Source of the DNA: Thiomicrorhabdus lithotrophica | GTDB lineage: Bacteria; Pseudomonadota; Gammaproteobacteria; Thiomicrospirales; Thiomicrospiraceae | DNA: 64,000 bases | Assembly (NCBI RefSeq): GCF_029201445.1 | Contig: NZ_CP102381.1 | Span: 682,001 to 746,000, forward strand | Reading direction: 5' to 3' | Shown here: positions 58,930 to 64,000 of the stretch, in pieces | How positions within the stretch are numbered: the first letter of the stretch is position 1 | Layout: each line of letters opens with the position of its first letter | Made by a program: the position numbers and the translations under genes | Notes under the pieces: generated by a model | The model's input: the letters and a program-made list of their open reading frames with translations, nothing else | Databases searched by the model: none | Told to the model about the DNA's origin: nothing

Positions 58930-61548
58930 TTATTTGTTTTTTAATGTGGCTTTTAACGCATAAATTGCATCCAGCGCCATGCGAGGTGTGAGTTCGTTTG
59001 GATCAATCTCATCTAATTGAGTAGCCACTTTTTCTAGAGCTGGGTTGGCAGGCGCGCTAAACATATCAAACTGTTGCACGGGTTCTGCAACCTGTTTAGT
59101 TTCTTTGATGATATTTAACTGCGCTGAGTTTTGGTTCACCGCTTGGTTTTCTAATTGTGACAAATGTTCTTTAGCCAGTTGAATCACGTTTTGCGGAACA
59201 CCAGCTAAAGCGGCAACTTGTAAACCATAACTCTGTGATGCTGGGCCATCTTGAACCTGATGCAAAAAGACAATACTGTCTTGATGTTCAATGGCATCTA
59301 AATGCACATTTATGGTGTTATCAAACTGTTGATTTAACGTAGTCAGTTCAAAGTAGTGTGTGGCAAATAAGCAGTAACCTTTTACTTTTTGAGCGATGTG
59401 TTCAGCGATAGCCCAAGCTAAGGCTAGGCCATCAAAAGTGGAAGTTCCACGTCCAACTTCATCCATAAGAATGAGTGAGTTTTCAGTGGCGTGATGCAAA
59501 ATGTTAGCGGTTTCGGTCATTTCAACCATAAAGGTTGAGCGTCCAGAGGTGAGGTCGTCTGATGCACCAATACGGGTGAAGATTCTATCAATAGGGCCAA
59601 GTTCAGCCTTATCTGCTGGCACATAGCTGCCCATAAAGGCCATTAAGGTAATTAAGGCCGTTTGGCGCATGTAGGTGGATTTACCGCCCATGTTTGGCCC
59701 AGTAATAATATGCAGCTTACGCTCTTCATTAAATAGCGCATCGTTGGGAATAAACGGTTCATTGGAAACCGCTTCTACGGTTAAATGACGACCTTGTTCA
59801 ATGACCAGGCCTGGTACATCGGTTAAAACAGGGCGTGTGAGATTTAAACGCTCTGCTTGTTGTGCAAGATTAACCAAGACATCTAATTCCGAAAGCGCGC
59901 TGGCGCAGTTTTGCAATTCAGCCAGTTGTTCATTCAGTTTTTCTAGTAAGGCCTGGTATAACCATTTTTCACGAGATAAGGCTTTTTCACCGGCACTTAA
60001 GATTTTATCTTCAAAGGTTTTAAGTTCAGGAATAATATAGCGTTCTTGGCCTTTTAAGGTTTGACGGCGAATGTAGTCAGCAGGGACATGTTCACTTTGC
60101 AGTTTACTGATTTCAATATAGTAACCATGAACACGGTTGTAACCCACTTTTAAAGTAGAGATGCCAGTACGCTCTTTTTCACGCTGTTCTAAAGCCAGTA
60201 AATAATCGCCCGCTTCATTCTTTAAATTACGCAGTTCGTCCAGCTCAGCATCATAGCCTTCGGCAATGACACCACCATCACGAATCAGCATCGGAGGGTT
60301 ATCAATAATGGCTTTATCGAGCAGTTCAGAGAGTTCTGGAAAGGTACTCATTTGTTGAGCAAGTTCAGTCAGTTTTTCTGCACTGTTTAAATTGGCTAAC
60401 TGGTGTTGAAAGTCAGGTAAAGCGTTAAGAGTTCTACCCAAATGCAAACAGTCACGCGGGCGAGCTGAACGCAAAGCCACACGGCTTAAAATACGTTCCA
60501 TATCGCCAACTTGCTTTAAGGTCTGGCGAAGTTCATCGTCTTGATGGTTGGCTAAGATCGTTTCAATAGCATCTAAACGTTGATTGATAATTGTTTGGTT
60601 GCGCAAAGGTTGATTCAGCCAGCGCTTTAGTAGACGGCTCCCCATTGCGGTAGCGGTGTTATCTAAAATAGCGGCTAAGGTGTTGTTGGTACCTCCCGCT
60701 AAATTGGTGTCAATTTCTAGGTTACGGCGACTGATTGCATCTAAAACGAGTGTGTCCGTTGTTTGATATGAGTGCAGGCTAGAAATATAGGTTAAATCAC
60801 TTTGTAGCATGCTTTGTGCATAATGCAAAATGACACCCGCAGAACTGATTGATGCATTATTTGTATCGCAACCATAAGCCACTAAATCTTGGGTTTGAAA
60901 GTGTGTAATTAAACGTTTACGACAACTGGAAACATCAAAATGCCAGCTTGGATATCTTACCAGGCCTGGTCGGTTCAAAATTGACTGCGGCAGTTGCTCT
61001 CTAAAAAGGTCATCATCGGGCACTAATAGCTCAGAAGGCTTTAAACGTTCCACTTCTGAAAGCAATTGGTTTAAAGAACTGAGTTGAGTGGTTTCAAACC
61101 GTCCACTTGATACCTCTAAATAGGCTAAACCGTATTGGATATCTTGCTGAGTGATGGCCACTAATAAATTTTCGTGTTTATCATCCAGTAGCGCTTCTTC
61201 AACTAAGGTGCCGGGTGTAATGACTCGCACCACTTTACGTTCTACTGGGCCTTTACTGGTTGCAGGGTCGCCTACTTGTTCACAGATGGCAACGGATTCC
61301 CCTAGCTTAACCAGCTTAGCTAAATAGCCTTCAGCCGAATGATGTGGAATACCCGCCATAGGAATCGGATCACCACCCGATTTTCCTCGTGCGGTAAGCG
61401 TAATTTCTAGTAGTTCAGAAGCCTTTTTGGCATCATCAAAAAACAATTCATAAAAGTCCCCCATACGATAAAAAAGGAGATGGTTTGGGTGCTCAGCTTT
61501 AATCGCTAAGAACTGTTGCATCATTGGGGTGTGAGTGGTTTTTGTCAT
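58930..61548 (-). CDS. mutS: DNA mismatch repair ATPase MutS
   Basis: MutS recognises mismatches. The 872-residue protein has [12 protein letters not shown] (mismatch-reading Phe-x-Glu at the N-terminus), Walker [22 protein letters not shown] (Walker B region) and ATHYFELT. C-terminal helix-loop residues ending in LKATLKNK are present. Two copies of the CAGGCCTG core (59806, 60961) are in the gene, each read as Pro-Gly-Leu-Val. Confidence 0.98.
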   Translation of the reverse strand: MTKTTHTPMMQQFLAIKAEHPNHLLFYRMGDFYELFFDDAKKASELLEITLTARGKSGGDPIPMAGIPHHSAEGYLAKLVKLGESVAICEQVGDPATSKGPVERKVVRVITPGTLVEEALLDDKHENLLVAITQQDIQYGLAYLEVSSGRFETTQLSSLNQLLSEVERLKPSELLVPDDDLFREQLPQSILNRPGLVRYPSWHFDVSSCRKRLITHFQTQDLVAYGCDTNNASISSAGVILHYAQSMLQSDLTYISSLHSYQTTDTLVLDAISRRNLEIDTNLAGGTNNTLAAILDNTATAMGSRLLKRWLNQPLRNQTIINQRLDAIETILANHQDDELRQTLKQVGDMERILSRVALRSARPRDCLHLGRTLNALPDFQHQLANLNSAEKLTELAQQMSTFPELSELLDKAIIDNPPMLIRDGGVIAEGYDAELDELRNLKNEAGDYLLALEQREKERTGISTLKVGYNRVHGYYIEISKLQSEHVPADYIRRQTLKGQERYIIPELKTFEDKILSAGEKALSREKWLYQALLEKLNEQLAELQNCASALSELDVLVNLAQQAERLNLTRPVLTDVPGLVIEQGRHLTVEAVSNEPFIPNDALFNEERKLHIITGPNMGGKSTYMRQTALITLMAFMGSYVPADKAELGPIDRIFTRIGASDDLTSGRSTFMVEMTETANILHHATENSLILMDEVGRGTSTFDGLALAWAIAEHIAQKVKGYCLFATHYFELTTLNQQFDNTINVHLDAIEHQDSIVFLHQVQDGPASQSYGLQVAALAGVPQNVIQLAKEHLSQLENQAVNQNSAQLNIIKETKQVAEPVQQFDMFSAPANPALEKVATQLDEIDPNELTPRMALDAIYALKATLKNK

Positions 61549-61710
61549 GGCGAGTTCTTGTGTGTGCTTTTAGAATTTGAATCAACTATAAAAAAGAGTA
61601 TGCTATGGCTTATTAATATTGTATGCAAGGCTATTATGACAAGCATCTTAAATTATGCCGATATTTTAAGTGCGTTTGTTGAGTTTGTTATCTGACAGAT
61701 CGGGGGAAAT

Positions 61711-62193
61711 ATGCAATTTGAAAGTTTGGTTTCACAAGTAGGTAAAGCACTAGTTGATAATGATTTGATGGTGGTCACCGCAGAATCTTGTACGGGTGGA
61801 ATGATTGCTGAGGCATTAACCTCTATTGGCGGAAGTACTGCTTGGTTTGATCGCTCTTATATCACCTATAGCTATGAGTCAAAGCGTGAAATGCTGGGCG
61901 TTAAAGAGATAACGATTCAGAAAAAAGGCGCAGTAAGCCAAGAGTGCGTAGAAGAGATGGCTTTAGGTGCTCTGCAGCAATCACACGCAAAGGTCAGTGT
62001 GGCATGTAGCGGTATTGCAGGACCTTCAGGCGGTTCACCTGATAAACCTGTGGGTACGGTATGGGTGGCTTGGGCTGTTCAGGGTCAAGAAGAGGTGGTT
62101 TCACAGCAATTTCATTTTGATGGCGACAGGCAGGCCGTAAGAGAAAAAACGACTGAAACCGCCTTAATGGGAATAATGAAACTTATCGCTTAA
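61711..62193 (+). CDS. pncC: CinA C-terminal domain / nicotinamide-nucleotide amidase (PncC type)
   Basis: The 160-residue protein has VTAESCTGGMIAEALTSIGGST and VACSGIAGPSGGSPDKPVGTVWVAW, the family signatures. PncC deamidates NMN to nicotinate mononucleotide. It lies upstream of recA in the frequent cinA-recA-recX order. Confidence 0.94.
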   Translation: MQFESLVSQVGKALVDNDLMVVTAESCTGGMIAEALTSIGGSTAWFDRSYITYSYESKREMLGVKEITIQKKGAVSQECVEEMALGALQQSHAKVSVACSGIAGPSGGSPDKPVGTVWVAWAVQGQEEVVSQQFHFDGDRQAVREKTTETALMGIMKLIA

Positions 62194-62639
62194 TCTTTAA
62201 TGCATTATCTCTGAGCTAATCTAGGCAGATGACTAGGATTTGCAATTAAATTATGGGATAATTTAACGCTTAAATTTGACTGGGATCGTTATAGTAATCA
62301 TCCCTGATAAATTACAATGTTTAAAAGCCTATTAAAACGACTGTTTAAAGGCCGTTACGTTGAAAAATAATTTGCTAAACCTTTGTTTTAGCCAAACATT
62401 TTGTCTATTAAAAAAGAGATAATCTTTGATGCGATAGGCAGGTTGGCGAACAAGGGTTTTTTATTGGAAACGATAAAGTTAGTTTCTAAGTAAAATCAAA
62501 ATGCAAAGCTTTTCAAAAGCTTGAAGGAGGCAATGTAGAACGGGTGTTAATTCACAGTTCTAACTTGTCATGAATTAAAGCGCTAAAGCTAAGCAAAACA
62601 GACTTAGGTCAACGCCGAAACCAAAAGGATATGCACTAG
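62194..62639. promoter_or_regulatory. recA upstream region
   Basis: 446 bp without a supported gene. No CTGT-N8-ACAG LexA box was seen. A 17-codon ORF (62317-62370, MFKSLLKRLFKGRYVEK) exists but lacks a ribosome site. Confidence 0.45.
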
Positions 62640-63665
62640 ATGGATGATAATAAGAAAAAAGCATTAGACGCCGCTTTAGGTCAAATTGAAAAACAATTTG
62701 GTAAAGGTTCCGTCATGCGTATGGGCGACAGTACTGTGCCTCGTGATATTCAAGCCGTATCTACAGGTTCTTTAGGACTTGATATGGCGTTAGGCATAGG
62801 CGGTTTACCAAAAGGACGTGTAGTTGAAATTTATGGTCCAGAGTCTTCAGGTAAAACAACATTAACGTTACATGCTATTGCTGAAATGCAGAAAGCTGGT
62901 GGTACAGCAGCATTTATTGATGCTGAGCATGCACTTGATCCAATTTATGCTGAAAAGCTAGGGGTTGATGTGGATAACCTTTTAGTTTCTCAGCCAGATA
63001 CGGGTGAGCAAGCGCTAGAGATTACAGACTCATTAGTACGTTCAGGTGCGGTTGATATCGTGGTTATTGACTCGGTTGCCGCTTTAACACCTAAAGCAGA
63101 AATTGAAGGCGACATGGGTGATTCACACATGGGTCTACAGGCACGTTTAATGTCTCAAGCTTTACGTAAGTTAACAGCTAATATTAAACGTACCAATACT
63201 TTGGTTATCTTCATTAACCAGATTCGTATGAAAATTGGTGTGATGTTTGGTAACCCTGAAACTACAACTGGTGGTAATGCACTTAAGTTCTACGCTTCTG
63301 TTCGTTTAGATATTCGTCGTATTGGTGCAATCAAAAAAGGCGATGAGATCTTAGGGAATGAGACTCGCGTTAAAGTGGTTAAAAACAAAGTTTCGCCGCC
63401 GTTTAAGCAGGTTGAATTTGATATTCTTTACGGAAAAGGAATCTCTCGTGAAGGTGAAATCATCGATTTAGGTGTGAAAGAAAAACTGATTGAAAAGTCA
63501 GGTTCTTGGTATGCCTACAACGGTGCAAAAATTGGTCAAGGTAAAGATAATGTTCGTCAGTACTTGATTGATAACCCTGAGATTGCTGAAGAGTTGATGG
63601 ATAAAATCAAAGTTGCACAGATGCCACAACCTAAAGTGGTTGAAGAAGTTGCTGAAGAAAAATAA
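62640..63665 (+). CDS. recA: DNA recombinase RecA
   Basis: RecA drives strand exchange and SOS signalling. The 341-residue protein has Walker [10 protein letters not shown] (about 66-74), the L1/L2 region ([22 protein letters not shown] in parts; [22 protein letters not shown] in parts) and an acidic tail (EEVAEEK). AAAGGAT precedes the ATG. Confidence 0.99.
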   Translation: MDDNKKKALDAALGQIEKQFGKGSVMRMGDSTVPRDIQAVSTGSLGLDMALGIGGLPKGRVVEIYGPESSGKTTLTLHAIAEMQKAGGTAAFIDAEHALDPIYAEKLGVDVDNLLVSQPDTGEQALEITDSLVRSGAVDIVVIDSVAALTPKAEIEGDMGDSHMGLQARLMSQALRKLTANIKRTNTLVIFINQIRMKIGVMFGNPETTTGGNALKFYASVRLDIRRIGAIKKGDEILGNETRVKVVKNKVSPPFKQVEFDILYGKGISREGEIIDLGVKEKLIEKSGSWYAYNGAKIGQGKDNVRQYLIDNPEIAEELMDKIKVAQMPQPKVVEEVAEEK

Positions 63666-63698
63666 ATATTATTAAAAAAGTAGAGTTTTGATACAACC

Positions 63699-64000
63699 TT
63701 GAAAAGTGCAGAAGAGTTTCTAGCTGAGTTAAATATTAAATCGGGTGCCGATTTAGGTGTTGAACCTGGCCTGGAGTTTGATAAGGATGACAAGGGCTTT
63801 TGGGGAAGTAAAGCCGAGTCTGAAACCTTAGCTGACTTATCTAAAAGAATCGAAGCGAAAGCAGTAGCACTTTTGGCTATGCGTGAGCATGGTTCTAAAG
63901 AGTTACAGCAGAAATTACTGAAGAAGTTTCCAGAAACACCTGAGTTTTTGTCTGAATATTCAGAACAACCAGGCCTGGTAAAACGGTTAGTAAATGACGT
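63699..64000 (+). CDS. recX: Regulatory protein RecX (partial)
   Basis: RecX moderates RecA filaments. The visible 100 codons begin at a TTG (63699), the only start in frame after an upstream TAG, and include ALLAMREHGSKELQQKLLKKF, the first RecX repeat. It continues past the right edge. An ACCAGGCCTGGT copy (63968-63979) is in the reading frame, encoding Pro-Gly-Leu-Val. Confidence 0.9.
   Translation, partial: MKSAEEFLAELNIKSGADLGVEPGLEFDKDDKGFWGSKAESETLADLSKRIEAKAVALLAMREHGSKELQQKLLKKFPETPEFLSEYSEQPGLVKRLVND

Noticed and set aside
61636-61695. 19-codon ORF between mutS and pncC
   Set aside because: No ribosome site or recognisable signal; likely chance.
62317-62370. 17-codon ORF upstream of recA (MFKSLLKRLFKGRYVEK)
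   Set aside because: Basic and amphipathic, but no ribosome binding site and such short ORFs arise by chance.

Overview
The window reads as chromosome from a sulfur-oxidising gammaproteobacterium of the Thiomicrospira/Hydrogenovibrio/Thiomicrorhabdus type (Piscirickettsiaceae/Thiotrichales). This is inferred from overall protein character, A+T-rich DNA (roughly 40 % G+C by eye), a SoxXA-binding-like lipoprotein, and classical gammaproteobacterial operons. No rRNA, tRNA or CRISPR array was recognised.

Layout. 0-7 kb: the outer-membrane biogenesis block pdxA(partial)-surA-lptD on the minus strand, divergent from an amgK-murU muropeptide-recycling pair, then rluF. 7-11 kb: an orphan HicA-like protein, a cold-shock protein with a structured leader, a BASS transporter, yaaA and a DyP peroxidase. 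11-21.7 kb, minus strand: hslO, lipA, lipB, ybeD, dat, dacA, then rodA-mrdA-mreD-mreC-mreB, coupling lipoylation, D-amino-acid metabolism and the rod-shape machinery. 22-26.3 kb: gatCAB and htpX. 26.4-29.5 kb: an accessory zone with a nuclease-like orphan, an attC-like hairpin, inverted-repeat elements and a zinc-ribbon/DUF1566 membrane protein. 29.6-37.5 kb: a TrpB-like protein, sufE, tonB-exbD-exbB, an exported metallo-hydrolase, serB, RDD, an ECF-type permease and the SoxK-like lipoprotein. 37.8-50.1 kb: guaB, guaA, tadA, cheD-cheA and a possible CheZ-like protein, a secreted protein, htpG and ybiT. 50.2-56 kb: the most unusual region. It holds three tandem 44-codon secreted micropeptide genes, short dispersed repeats, and a reverse transcriptase whose start lies in another frame across a 7-nt homopolymer and which sits in what looks like an integron-type cassette. 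56-64 kb: DUF1415, DUF5718-like, cytochrome b561, a CnoX-like protein, mutS, cinA C-domain, recA and the start of recX.

Across both flanks, but not between about 31.1 and 52.4 kb, the palindrome CAGGCCTG (often ACCAGGCCTGGT) recurs about 27 times, in genes and between them. That is far above chance for this base composition, so it behaves like a highly iterated palindrome. Other structure not explained by genes: a terminal-inverted-repeat element in three sizes, a roughly 52-bp repeat in three copies, and matching CTTGAAA-N14-CTTAT promoters in front of the heat-shock genes htpX and htpG.
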